A DNA stretch of 47,884 bases from Lentisphaeria bacterium. GTDB lineage: Bacteria; Verrucomicrobiota; Lentisphaeria; Victivallales; Victivallaceae. Made by a program: the position numbers and the translations under genes. How positions within the stretch are numbered: position 1 is the first letter of the stretch; every line of letters begins with the position of its first letter. The DNA lies in NCBI GenBank assembly GCA_018265615.1, contig JABLYX010000040.1:1-47884 (forward strand). Reading direction: 5' to 3'. The notes below the pieces were generated by a model. It ran no database searches, had not been told where the DNA came from, and saw nothing but the letters and a program-made list of their open reading frames with translations. Below are positions 33,706 to 41,575 of the stretch, piece after piece.

Positions 33706-34041
33706 ATGAGAGGGCATTTTCATCGGTTCATTTTCGGAATCGTGCTGATTTCTCTGGCGTTGGCCGGCGGAGTCTCCGCGGCGGAGATCCATGCATTTCC
33801 GGCCGGCGATGATGACGGCGAAGCGTGCGCCTTCTCCCCGGTTCCGGACAAGCACTCCGGAGAGCTGCATTCCGCTCTTCCCGCAACTCCGGACGGCGAC
33901 GAGAGCCGCCCGGCCCTGCCGCTGCTTCCGGGAGCGTTCCGCCTGGTGTTGCCGGGCGGGCGGTTTCTGCCGGAATGGCATTCTCCCTTTCATTCGTGCA
34001 TTTCCTGTGCCGCTCCTGTTGTCCGCTGTTTGCGCTGTTGA
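33706..34041 (+). CDS. Small secreted Cys/His-rich protein, unknown
   Basis: 111 residues from ATG 33706. A good signal peptide (FIFGIVLISLALAGGVSAAE) is followed by an acidic segment (GDDDGEACAF) and a C-terminal part with HSCISCAAPVVRCLRC. Clustered Cys and His suggest metal binding or disulfides, but I do not recognise a family. The start is supported by a promoter ending 10 bases upstream, with no room for a normal ribosome site, so it may be read from a leaderless mRNA. The gene could be spurious. Confidence 0.45.
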   Translation: MRGHFHRFIFGIVLISLALAGGVSAAEIHAFPAGDDDGEACAFSPVPDKHSGELHSALPATPDGDESRPALPLLPGAFRLVLPGGRFLPEWHSPFHSCISCAAPVVRCLRC

Positions 34042-34077
34042 TTTTCATGCGCGTTTCCCGGCATTTCCGTCACCGGC

Positions 34078-34106
34078 TTGAAAAGGGCCGTTTCCCGTGA
34101 TAGAGT
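34078..34106 (+). promoter_or_regulatory. Weak candidate promoter of the EIIA-CBS/antiporter operon
   Basis: TTGAAA 34078-34083, 17 bases, TAGAGT 34101-34106. It would leave a leader of about 130 bases. Confidence 0.35.
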
Positions 34107-34244
34107 ATACCGGCAAAGCTGAAGGATTTGATATTGAGGGGATTCCGGCCGGCCCCGCGCCGTTTCCGGGTTTTCCTCTGGCAGCAGTCACAATGGATCC
34201 GTTGCGGAATGTTTCCGCGGCGGATGAATCAGGAGAACAGAACA

Positions 34245-35162
34245 ATGGGTGAGACTCCGTACAATATTGCCTGGAACATGATGAGCCGGGTATCGGCCGC
34301 CGATCCGGCGGAACTTTTTCGGAAACTTGCTTCCGACGCGGCGAAACTCGAGCCGCTCGGCAGGTTGGGATTGACTTCAAGCGCGATCCTCGATATGATC
34401 TGGGAGCGGGAGAACCAGAGTCCGACAACGCTCGGCTGCGGGCTGATCCTGCCGCATGCGCGGGTCCCGCAGCTCGAATCGCTCTGCGCGGTCTGCGCGA
34501 CGCTGGAGAATCCGCTCGACTGTGAGACGCCGGACGACGTTCCGGTGGTTTTCGGCTGCATGCTGCTGATCCCGGAGGAGCGTCCGATGGAAGGGCTGCG
34601 CTTCATGGCGGACATCGCGGCAGTTATGCACAACCCCGCCTGGCGCGACCGGCTGCGCGGCTGCGGGTCGACCGACGAGATGATCCGGCTGTTCCGCGAG
34701 ATCCGCAGACAGCGCCCCCCCGCGGTCATCGCCTCCGACATCATGGGGCCGCCGCGCCTCACGCTTTCGCCGGATATGCCGCTGCAGGAGGCGACCCGCA
34801 TCATGGCGGAGGTCCGCGCTTCGACGGTGCCGGTCCTGGACGGAGAGACGCTGGTCGGGGAAATCGTGGCGGACGACCTCTTCAAACTCGGGATCCCGGA
34901 TTTCTTCTCGCAGTTGAAAAGTGTCGGATTCATCCGTTATTTCGATCCGTTCGAAGAGTATTTCGCGGTGGAAATCGCCTCGAAAGTGTCGGATGTCATG
35001 AATAAGGAATTCAAGACATTCCCGGAGGATGCGACGCTGATCGAGATCGTATTCGCGATCTCCGTCCAGAAGTGCCCGCTCGTCTACATCGTCGGCGAGC
35101 GCAACAGGCTTCTGGGCGTTATCGACCGTACGCTGCTTCTGAAACGAATCATCAATCTCTGA
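34245..35162 (+). CDS. PTS EIIA (fructose/nitrogen type) fused to a CBS pair
   Basis: 305 residues from ATG 34245 (AGGAG ten bases upstream). Residues about 1-150 form a type 2 EIIA domain with the phosphorylatable histidine in LILPHARV (H71). From about 160 two CBS motifs follow (IMGPPRLTLSPDMPLQEATRIMAEVRASTVPVLDG and VMNKEFKTFPEDATLIEIVFAISVQKCPLVYIV), which usually bind adenine nucleotides. There are no membrane segments and no EIIB or EIIC gene nearby. The antiporter gene starts 12 bases on, so the protein most likely regulates that transporter in response to phosphoryl and energy state. That role is inference. Confidence 0.85.
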   Translation: MGETPYNIAWNMMSRVSAADPAELFRKLASDAAKLEPLGRLGLTSSAILDMIWERENQSPTTLGCGLILPHARVPQLESLCAVCATLENPLDCETPDDVPVVFGCMLLIPEERPMEGLRFMADIAAVMHNPAWRDRLRGCGSTDEMIRLFREIRRQRPPAVIASDIMGPPRLTLSPDMPLQEATRIMAEVRASTVPVLDGETLVGEIVADDLFKLGIPDFFSQLKSVGFIRYFDPFEEYFAVEIASKVSDVMNKEFKTFPEDATLIEIVFAISVQKCPLVYIVGERNRLLGVIDRTLLLKRIINL

Positions 35163-35174
35163 GGAGTCCCCGTT

Positions 35175-36542
35175 ATGTTTTCTGCATCCACTTTGATATT
35201 GGGCGCGGCCGATGCCGCAGCCGAAGTCGCGAAAAGCGGAGCTTCCAGCGCGCATATGTGGGTCGGCGTCGCGATCTTCGCTGCCGCCTACGTCCTGATC
35301 GCTTCCGAGGTGATCGAGAAGACGATCGCCGCCATGCTCGGCGCCGGGCTGATGGTCGTGTTCGGTGTAGCCGGCTTCACCGATATGCTCGGCAAGGTCG
35401 ATCTGAACGTGCTCGGGCTTCTGATCGGCATGATGGTGATTGTGAACATCATGGCGACGACCGGCGTGTTCGAGTTCCTTGCCGTGAAGATCGCGCGGCA
35501 GACGCGCGGCAACGGTGTGCTGGTCGTCATGGAGTTCATGCTCGCGACCGCGTTTATCTCGGCTTTCATGGATAACGTCACAACCGTCATCCTGATGGCG
35601 CCTGTGACGATTCTCATCACGCAGCTCCTGCGGCTGCCGACGGTGCCGATCCTGATCATGGAGGCGATCTTCTCGAATATCGGCGGTACGGCGACGCTGA
35701 TCGGCGATCCGCCGAACATCCTGATAGGAGCGAGCTGCGGGCTTTCATTCAACGATTTCCTGCTGAATCTGACGCCGGCAGTGTTGGTGGTCACCGCGGT
35801 TACGCTTGCGATCGTGCTCTTTCAGATGCGCAAAAACCTCAAGACCGCCCCGAGCGCCGTTGCCCAGGTCCGGATGACCGAGCCGAAGCTCGCGATTCTG
35901 GATAAGGCGCGGCTTTCGCGTTCGCTCTGGGTTTTCGCCGTGGTGCTGCTCGGCTTCTTCACGAGCCGCGCGACCGGTCTCGAACCGGGCCTGATCGCGA
36001 TCTGCGGCGCATTCGTCATGGCGATGGTGTGCAAGATCGAACTTTCGCATATGCTCGAAAAGGTCGAATGGAACACGATCCTGTTTTTCTGCGGACTCTT
36101 CATGATGGTCGGCGCGCTTGAGCTCGACGGCGTCTTTGAGAAGCTCGGCACCGGGATGGTCGGCCTGACGCACGGCAATTTCGCGCTCACGATGATGATC
36201 ATCCTCTGGGGCAGCGCGATCCTGTCGGCCGTGATCGACAACATCCCGCTGGTGATTTCGATGATTCCGCTGATTTCGACGGTTATCCCGGAACTGGCTG
36301 AAAAGACCGGCATGAGCCCGGATCAGATCCGCGAACCGCTCTTCTGGGCGCTCGCGCTCGGCGCCTGCCTCGGTGGCAACGGGACGCTCATCGGCGCGTC
36401 GGCCAACGTGGTCGTCTGCCAGATCGCGCGCAAAAACCGCTATCCGGTCAGCTTCTGGCAGTTCACGAAGTACGGCTTTCCGCTGATGATCCTGTCGGTC
36501 GCGATCAGTTCAGTGTACCTCTATTTGCGGTACATTTACTAG
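35175..36542 (+). CDS. ArsB/NhaD-superfamily ion transporter
   Basis: 455 residues with about eleven membrane helices after a short periplasmic N-terminus. Superfamily motifs are duplicated in two repeats: SAFMDNVTTVILMAPVT with GGTATLIGDPPNILIG in the first half, and SAVIDNIPLVISMIPL with LGGNGTLIGASANVVV in the second. These hairpin motifs are shared by arsenite permeases, NhaD Na+/H+ antiporters and P-protein-like carriers, so the ion cannot be decided. No ars genes are present, which argues for sodium/proton exchange or an organic anion. Shine-Dalgarno GAGGAG overlaps the EIIA-CBS stop; co-transcribed with it. Confidence 0.87.
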   Translation: MFSASTLILGAADAAAEVAKSGASSAHMWVGVAIFAAAYVLIASEVIEKTIAAMLGAGLMVVFGVAGFTDMLGKVDLNVLGLLIGMMVIVNIMATTGVFEFLAVKIARQTRGNGVLVVMEFMLATAFISAFMDNVTTVILMAPVTILITQLLRLPTVPILIMEAIFSNIGGTATLIGDPPNILIGASCGLSFNDFLLNLTPAVLVVTAVTLAIVLFQMRKNLKTAPSAVAQVRMTEPKLAILDKARLSRSLWVFAVVLLGFFTSRATGLEPGLIAICGAFVMAMVCKIELSHMLEKVEWNTILFFCGLFMMVGALELDGVFEKLGTGMVGLTHGNFALTMMIILWGSAILSAVIDNIPLVISMIPLISTVIPELAEKTGMSPDQIREPLFWALALGACLGGNGTLIGASANVVVCQIARKNRYPVSFWQFTKYGFPLMILSVAISSVYLYLRYIY

Positions 36543-36561
36543 GGCTGCCTTGCTTTTTTCA

Positions 36562-36597
36562 CCTTCCGGCGGTAAAGTATCGGCCGGAAGGTTTTTT
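36562..36597 (+). terminator. Terminator after the antiporter, sharing its 3' arm with the rsmE ribosome site
   Basis: CCTTCCGG (36562-36569), 14-base loop, CCGGAAGG (36584-36591), six T. The GGAAGG of the right arm is also the only Shine-Dalgarno of the gene starting at 36601. Confidence 0.75.
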
Positions 36598-36600
36598 GTC

Positions 36601-37281
36601 ATGCATACATTTTTCACGGAAACATTCGCTTCTCCGGGCGAGCATGCGGCGCTGACCGCGCGCGAGCGCGATCACCTGTTCAAGACATTGCGGGCGAGGG
36701 CCGGCGAGGAGGTCGAGCTCTTCGACGGGCGCGGCGGCCGCATGGAAGGGGTTGTCCGCGAGGGTCGGTCGGTCGAAATTCTCGCGGCGGAACGGGCTCC
36801 CGAGCCCGGAAGAAAGCTGCATCTGTGCTGCGCGGTTCCGCGGCGTGCGAAATTCGACGTCCTTCTCAAGCAGGCGGCGGAGCTCGGCGTCTGGTCGATC
36901 CGCCTTGTGGAGTGCGGGCGTTCCGTCGCGAAACCGGAGGGCAGCGACCGCTGGCAGCTCCTGCTGCAGGAGGGGTGCAAGCAGTCGAAGAATCCGTTCC
37001 TGCCCCGGATCGATGCGCCGGTTCCGCTCGGGGAGGTGCTCGAACAGCTGAAGCAGGAGAAGATCGCCGCCTTTTTCGGCGCGATCCGCTCCTCCGAACG
37101 CGAAGCCGGGCAGGCGAAGGAGCTGGCGTGGCTGGTGGGACCGGAGGGCGGGTTCACCGATGCGGAGGAGGCTCTGATGCGGGCCGCCGGGGTGCGCGGG
37201 CTGAATCTCGGCCCCTATGTGCTCCGGCTTGAAACCGCGGCCGTCTGCGGTCTGGCCGTTCTTAGACAATGGATGGAGTAA
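36601..37281 (+). CDS. rsmE: 16S rRNA (uracil-1498-N3)-methyltransferase
   Basis: 226 residues from ATG 36601. It is a SPOUT-fold methyltransferase with an N-terminal PUA-like domain (HLFKTLRARAGEEVELFDGRGG). The C-terminal knotted domain has family motifs KQAAELGVWSIRLVECGRS, EGCKQSKNPFLPRI, WLVGPEGGFTDAEE and LGPYVLRLETAAV. It methylates U1498 of 16S rRNA using S-adenosylmethionine in the cytoplasm. Its ribosome site lies in the right arm of the preceding terminator hairpin, so a fully formed hairpin would hide it in read-through transcripts. The LysM lipoprotein gene follows five bases after its stop. Confidence 0.93.
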   Translation: MHTFFTETFASPGEHAALTARERDHLFKTLRARAGEEVELFDGRGGRMEGVVREGRSVEILAAERAPEPGRKLHLCCAVPRRAKFDVLLKQAAELGVWSIRLVECGRSVAKPEGSDRWQLLLQEGCKQSKNPFLPRIDAPVPLGEVLEQLKQEKIAAFFGAIRSSEREAGQAKELAWLVGPEGGFTDAEEALMRAAGVRGLNLGPYVLRLETAAVCGLAVLRQWME

Positions 37282-37286
37282 AGCCT

Positions 37287-37979
37287 ATGAGAATATTCGG
37301 TGCAATCCTTGCCGCCATGCTTCTGGCCGGGGTGTTTACCTCCGGCTGCGGAAAAAGCGACCCGAAAAAGCATCCGCTCTATCTGAAGGGGATCCAGTTG
37401 CGCGACGAGGGGGATCCGGTCGAGGCGGAGAATTTCCTGAAACGCTATCTCGAAAAAGTTCCGGGTTCTCCGTATGGACACCTTGCGCTTGCAAGTTTGT
37501 ATGATGAAGCCCTGAACAATCCGGCCGCGGCCCTCTACCACTATGATGAGTATCTGCGGCTCGCCCCGGAGAATGAGCAGGACCGCTCCACGGTCGAGCA
37601 TTACCGCATGCTGACCCGGACGAAGCTGTTGAAGCAGCTCTCCGGCGAACCGCTGCCGGAGCTTCCGGCAACGGCCCTTGCCGCCGAAAACCGCCAGCTG
37701 CGCAAAACCGTCGAGCAGCTCCGGCGTTACATCCGGAACCAGAACCGGCGGCTGGCGGAGCTCCAGAACGGCCCGCGTCAATCCACCCCGGCGCCGGCGT
37801 CCCAATCAGCCGGAAACCGGCTCTATACGGTTCAGAAGGGGGATACACCCGGCAGCATTGCGCGGCGTTTTTACGGTTCCGCATTGAAATATTCGAAGAT
37901 CATGGAAGCGAACAACCTCACCGGAAACGGAAATCTCCGGGTCGGCCAGCAGTTGGTCATCCCGCCGGCGGAGCCGTAA
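37287..37979 (+). CDS. Envelope lipoprotein with TPR-like repeats, coiled coil and LysM domain
   Basis: 230 residues from ATG 37287. Signal sequence MRIFGAILAAMLLAGVFTSGC puts a probable lipidated Cys at residue 21. TPR-like helices follow at about 30-100 (YLKGIQLRDEGDPVEAENFLKRYL, YGHLALASLYDEALNNPAAALYHYDEYLRLAPEN). A short coiled coil lies at about 130-160 (ENRQLRKTVEQLRRYIRNQNRRLAEL), then a Pro/Ala linker. A LysM peptidoglycan-binding domain ends the protein (LYTVQKGDTPGSIARRFYGSALKYSKIMEANNL). It likely tethers the outer membrane or a complex to peptidoglycan. It is co-transcribed with rsmE. Confidence 0.88.
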   Translation: MRIFGAILAAMLLAGVFTSGCGKSDPKKHPLYLKGIQLRDEGDPVEAENFLKRYLEKVPGSPYGHLALASLYDEALNNPAAALYHYDEYLRLAPENEQDRSTVEHYRMLTRTKLLKQLSGEPLPELPATALAAENRQLRKTVEQLRRYIRNQNRRLAELQNGPRQSTPAPASQSAGNRLYTVQKGDTPGSIARRFYGSALKYSKIMEANNLTGNGNLRVGQQLVIPPAEP

Positions 37980-38028
37980 TCGCGGGAACCGGAAAGGCGT
38001 TTCTCCTTCCCGGCCCCCGGCGGCGGAG

Positions 38029-39474
38029 TTATCGGGTAAGGGTCCGGGCGGCACTCAGCAGCTTTGCCTCCGCCATGGCGGGAGCGAGGAGCTGGACGCC
38101 GACCGGCATGCCGGTTTCGGCATCGGTTCCGGCAGGAACACTGATGCCGCAGTTGCCGGAGAGATTCAGCGCGATTGTGAAGATGTCCGACAGGTACATC
38201 TGCAGCGGGTCGCTCTTTTCCCCGAATTTGAACGCGACAGTCGGCGTGACCGGCGTCAGCAGCACGTCGCAGTGCTTGAACGCCTCCGCGAAATCGCGCC
38301 GGATCAGTGTGCGCACCTTCTGCGCCCGGAGATAGTATGCGTCATAATAACCGCTCGAAAGCACATAGGTTCCGAGCAGGATGCGCCGCTTCACCTCGTC
38401 GCCGAACCCTTCGCCGCGCGACTTGAAGTAGGTGTCGACGAGATCCCTGCCTTCGACGCGTTTGCCGTAACGCATGCCGTCGAACCGCGCGAGATTCGCG
38501 CTCGCTTCGGCCGTCGCAATGATGTAATAGACCGCGACCGCATACTTCGTGTGCGGCAGCGAGACTTCGACGAGCTCCGCACCGAGCGCTTTTGCCTTTT
38601 CGATGCTCTCACGCACGGCTTTTTCGACGCCGGCGCTGAGGCCGCCTTCGGCGAAGTACTCCTTCGGCAGGCCGATCCTGACGCCTTTGAACGACTCCGG
38701 CGCTTTGCGGACCGCTTCGGCGAAACCGCCCGCCGGATCCGGCAGCGAAGTCGAATCCATCGGATCATGCCCCGCAATCGCATCCAGCAGGATCGCCGCA
38801 TCTTCGACGTCGTGGGTCATCGGCCCGATCTGGTCGAGGCTTGACGCGAACGCCACGAGGCCGTTGCGGGAAACCCGGCCGTAGGTCGGCTTGAGCCCGA
38901 CGATTCCGCAGAACGCGGCGGGTTGGCGGATTGAGCCGCCGGTGTCGCTGCCCAGCGCTCCCGCCGCGAAGCTTGCGGCCACGCATGCGGCCGAGCCGCC
39001 CGAGGAGCCGCCCGGGACCCGTTCCGGGTCGCGCGGATTCGCGGTTTTCCGGAACGCGCTGTTTTCACAGGAGGAGCCCATTGCGAACTCATCCATGTTC
39101 AGCCGTCCGAACGGGATGAAGCCGTTCGCCCTCAGCCGCGCGACCACGGTCGAATCGTACGGGGAGACGACCGGTTCGAGGATCTTCGACGCGCACGAGC
39201 AGGTCTCCCCCTCCGCGACGATGCAGTCCTTGATGCCGATAGGGATGCCGTCATACGGGCTGAGCGGAGCTCCGGCCGCCCGGCGGCGGTCGGACTCTTC
39301 GGCCGCGAGCATGACGCGCTCTCTGTCAAGCTTCAGGAACGCCTTGATGGCGCCGTCCTCTTTTCCGATGCGCGCGATGTAGTCCGCCGCGAGTTCGGCG
39401 GCGGTATAGCTGCCGGCCGCGAGATCCTCCGCAATCGCGTGGACCGGCCGGTCTTTCGTGTTCAGAATCGCCAT
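38029..39474 (-). CDS. gatA: Asp-tRNA(Asn)/Glu-tRNA(Gln) amidotransferase subunit A
   Basis: 481 residues, normal for GatA. The amidase-signature triad is intact: K82 in GIPIGIKD, S157 in PGGSSGGSAACVAA and S181 in GSDTGGSIRQPA. It releases ammonia from glutamine for amidation of misacylated Asp-tRNA(Asn) or Glu-tRNA(Gln). It starts two bases after the gatC stop with GGGAG upstream. The synthetic partner gatB is not in the window, so it must be encoded elsewhere. The C-terminus is GMPVGVQLLAPAMAEAKLLSAARTLTR, slightly shorter than usual. Confidence 0.95.
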   Translation of the reverse strand: MAILNTKDRPVHAIAEDLAAGSYTAAELAADYIARIGKEDGAIKAFLKLDRERVMLAAEESDRRRAAGAPLSPYDGIPIGIKDCIVAEGETCSCASKILEPVVSPYDSTVVARLRANGFIPFGRLNMDEFAMGSSCENSAFRKTANPRDPERVPGGSSGGSAACVAASFAAGALGSDTGGSIRQPAAFCGIVGLKPTYGRVSRNGLVAFASSLDQIGPMTHDVEDAAILLDAIAGHDPMDSTSLPDPAGGFAEAVRKAPESFKGVRIGLPKEYFAEGGLSAGVEKAVRESIEKAKALGAELVEVSLPHTKYAVAVYYIIATAEASANLARFDGMRYGKRVEGRDLVDTYFKSRGEGFGDEVKRRILLGTYVLSSGYYDAYYLRAQKVRTLIRRDFAEAFKHCDVLLTPVTPTVAFKFGEKSDPLQMYLSDIFTIALNLSGNCGISVPAGTDAETGMPVGVQLLAPAMAEAKLLSAARTLTR

Positions 39475-39476
39475 GG

Positions 39477-39782
39477 TCAGTTGCTCCCTTCGCCGGGCAG
39501 CACCTGCGGCACCCGGATCAGATCCCCGTCGATCAGCGCCGGGGCGTTTGCGAGCATCCGGTCACGGTCGTACGACGGCTCCGCCGCGTCCTCGCGCCAG
39601 ACGTTCGTCAGCACGGCCGCATGCGCGGTCGGTTCGACGCCGGCCAGGTCGAGTTCGCTCAGGCTGGCGATGTAGCCGACGATGCTTTCGAGGTCCTTCC
39701 GGAGCTTCGGAAGCTGCTCCTCCGAAAGCTCCAGACGGGCCAGCGCCGCCACATATCCGATATCGATGCGGGTATCTTCCAT
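39477..39782 (-). CDS. gatC: Asp-tRNA(Asn)/Glu-tRNA(Gln) amidotransferase subunit C
   Basis: 101 residues from ATG 39782. Typical GatC opening RIDIGYVAALARLELSEEQLPKLRKDLESIVGYIASLSELDLAGVEPTAHA, and end DRMLANAPALIDGDLIRVPQVL. GatC stabilises the GatA-GatB complex. The ribosome site is weak, and the gene starts 14 bases after the pfp stop, so translation may depend on coupling. It is the middle gene of pfp-gatC-gatA. Confidence 0.93.
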   Translation of the reverse strand: MEDTRIDIGYVAALARLELSEEQLPKLRKDLESIVGYIASLSELDLAGVEPTAHAAVLTNVWREDAAEPSYDRDRMLANAPALIDGDLIRVPQVLPGEGSN

Positions 39783-39796
39783 GATGACGGTCCGGA

Positions 39797-41446
39797 TTAC
39801 TTGCTCTGCTCGAGCATCAGGGTCTTCGTCACGAGGTCGCAGACCTCCGACGGCCCGAAGTACTGGATCGGGCCCGGATAGACGTAGGCGGTCTCCTTCG
39901 CCCACTCGCCGCGCTTCGACGCGAAGAACGCGAACGGTTTGCCGTCGAGTTCGACGAGCGCTTTCCTGATGACCGGCTTGTCATGGCCGTGGCGGCGCTC
40001 GATGTTCATCATCATCGTGATCGGGATGCCGCCGGCGATCCACTCCGAAGCGGGCTTCGTCGTATTGCGGACGCTCGACATGTAGCCGGTCTTGCCCGCG
40101 CCGATCAGGGCTGCGGCGTTGAAGCCGAGGCTGTAGCAGTAGTCCGCGTCATAATTCGACGGAGCCGCACAGCGCCCTTCGTAGCCGAAGAAATGGACCT
40201 GCGTGCTGAACTTACCGTTGAATTTTCCTTCGGATTTCATCGCCTTGAGCTTCGTGGCGACCATCTCGGCGAGCATCTTCTCGGTTTCGATCAGTGAAAC
40301 CTGGACGTTGCCGTGCGGATCGCGGTCGTTGCAGAGCTGGATCTGAATCCCGGCCGGCAGCGTCGCGAAGACGGCGGCGGACTCCTTCGTGAGGTTCGCG
40401 AGCGCGAATTTGACCTTGTCGGCCTTCTCCATCACATCGACCTTCTCCGCGTTCGCGGCGAGCAGGTCGTTCAGCTCGGCGATGAGCACCTTGATTTCCG
40501 GAACGAACTCGATGAGCCCTTCCGGAATCAGCGCGACGCCGAAGTTCATCCCGGCGGCGGCGCGGGCGGCGACGACCGCCGCGATCTCGTCGACGATCTG
40601 CCCGAGGGTCATTTTCTTTTCGGCGACCTCTTCGGAGATGATCGCGACGTTCGGCTGGGTCTGCAGCGCGCATTCGAGCGCGATGTGCGAGGCCGAGCGG
40701 CCCATGAGCTTGATGAAGTGCCAGTACTTCTTGGCGGAGTTCGCGTCGCGGCCGATGTTGCCGATGAGCTCGCTGTAGACGCGGCAGGCGGTGTCGAAGC
40801 CGAAGCTGGTTTCGATCCACTCGTTCTTGAGGTCGCCGTCGATGGTCTTCGGGCAGCCGATGACCTGGATCGGAATGTTGTGCGCCTTGAAGTATTCCGC
40901 GAGCATGCAGGCGTTCGTGTTCGAATCATCGCCGCCGATGATGACGAGGGCGGAAATTCCGAGTGCTTCGCAATGTTTGCGGGCCGCTTCGAACTGCTCG
41001 TCGGTTTCGAGCTTCGTCCGGCCGGAGCCGATCATGTCGAAGCCGCCGGTGTTGCGATATGCGTCGATGGTCGCGCCGGTCAGCTCCATGTATTCGTCCT
41101 TCACGAGGCCGTCGGGTCCTTTGAGGAAGCCGTAGAGCTTGCTCGCCTTGTTCAGCGACTTGAGGCCGTCGAAGAGTCCTGCGATGACGTTGTGGCCGCC
41201 GGGGGCCTGGCCGCCGGAGAGGATCACGCCGACGTTGATCGCCGGGACCTCGCCGCCGTCACACGCCTCGAAGGTCAGGACCGGGCTGCCGAAGGTCGTC
41301 TTGAAAATCGCCTTGACCTTTTCGACGTCGGCGACGGCGGTGGTCGGTGCGCCTTCGTTGACTTTCACTTTCGCGCCTCTGGCCAGCGCGGGGGGAAGTT
41401 TCGGGGCGTAGGCGGCGCGCGCCTTCTGCAGCGGAGAGATACTCAT
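39797..41446 (-). CDS. pfp: Pyrophosphate-fructose-6-phosphate 1-phosphotransferase, long type
   Basis: 549 residues from ATG 41446 (AGGA eight bases upstream); ATG 41455 is too close to the ribosome site. Long-form PFP of the plant/spirochaete type: N-terminal PKLPPALARGAKVKV, VGVILSGGQAPGGHNVIAG, and the pyrophosphate-specific GGDDSNTNA where ATP enzymes have GGDGS. Catalytic PKTIDGDL and MGRSASHIALECALQTQPN follow. It reversibly phosphorylates fructose 6-phosphate with pyrophosphate and so fits a fermentative sugar degrader. It heads an operon with gatC and gatA. Confidence 0.95.
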   Translation of the reverse strand: MSISPLQKARAAYAPKLPPALARGAKVKVNEGAPTTAVADVEKVKAIFKTTFGSPVLTFEACDGGEVPAINVGVILSGGQAPGGHNVIAGLFDGLKSLNKASKLYGFLKGPDGLVKDEYMELTGATIDAYRNTGGFDMIGSGRTKLETDEQFEAARKHCEALGISALVIIGGDDSNTNACMLAEYFKAHNIPIQVIGCPKTIDGDLKNEWIETSFGFDTACRVYSELIGNIGRDANSAKKYWHFIKLMGRSASHIALECALQTQPNVAIISEEVAEKKMTLGQIVDEIAAVVAARAAAGMNFGVALIPEGLIEFVPEIKVLIAELNDLLAANAEKVDVMEKADKVKFALANLTKESAAVFATLPAGIQIQLCNDRDPHGNVQVSLIETEKMLAEMVATKLKAMKSEGKFNGKFSTQVHFFGYEGRCAAPSNYDADYCYSLGFNAAALIGAGKTGYMSSVRNTTKPASEWIAGGIPITMMMNIERRHGHDKPVIRKALVELDGKPFAFFASKRGEWAKETAYVYPGPIQYFGPSEVCDLVTKTLMLEQSK

Positions 41447-41494
41447 GGTAATCATCCTGTATGTTAATGTGTTATTGGGTACGACAGTCTCTAT

Positions 41495-41523
41495 AAAATA
41501 ATCCGCAAATCATGATTTATCAA
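41495..41523 (-). promoter_or_regulatory. Promoter of the pfp-gatC-gatA operon
   Basis: Minus strand TTGATA (complement of 41518-41523), 17 bases, TATTTT (complement of 41495-41500). Confidence 0.55.
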
Positions 41524-41524
41524 G

Positions 41525-41553
41525 TTGGATTTTGTATGGAAAGGGACTATATT
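41525..41553 (+). promoter_or_regulatory. Promoter of the S41 protease gene
   Basis: TTGGAT 41525-41530, 17 bases, TATATT 41548-41553, about 20 bases before the ATG. It stands back to back with the pfp promoter. Confidence 0.6.
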
Positions 41554-41575
41554 CCAGAGATAAAGGAGAAATACC

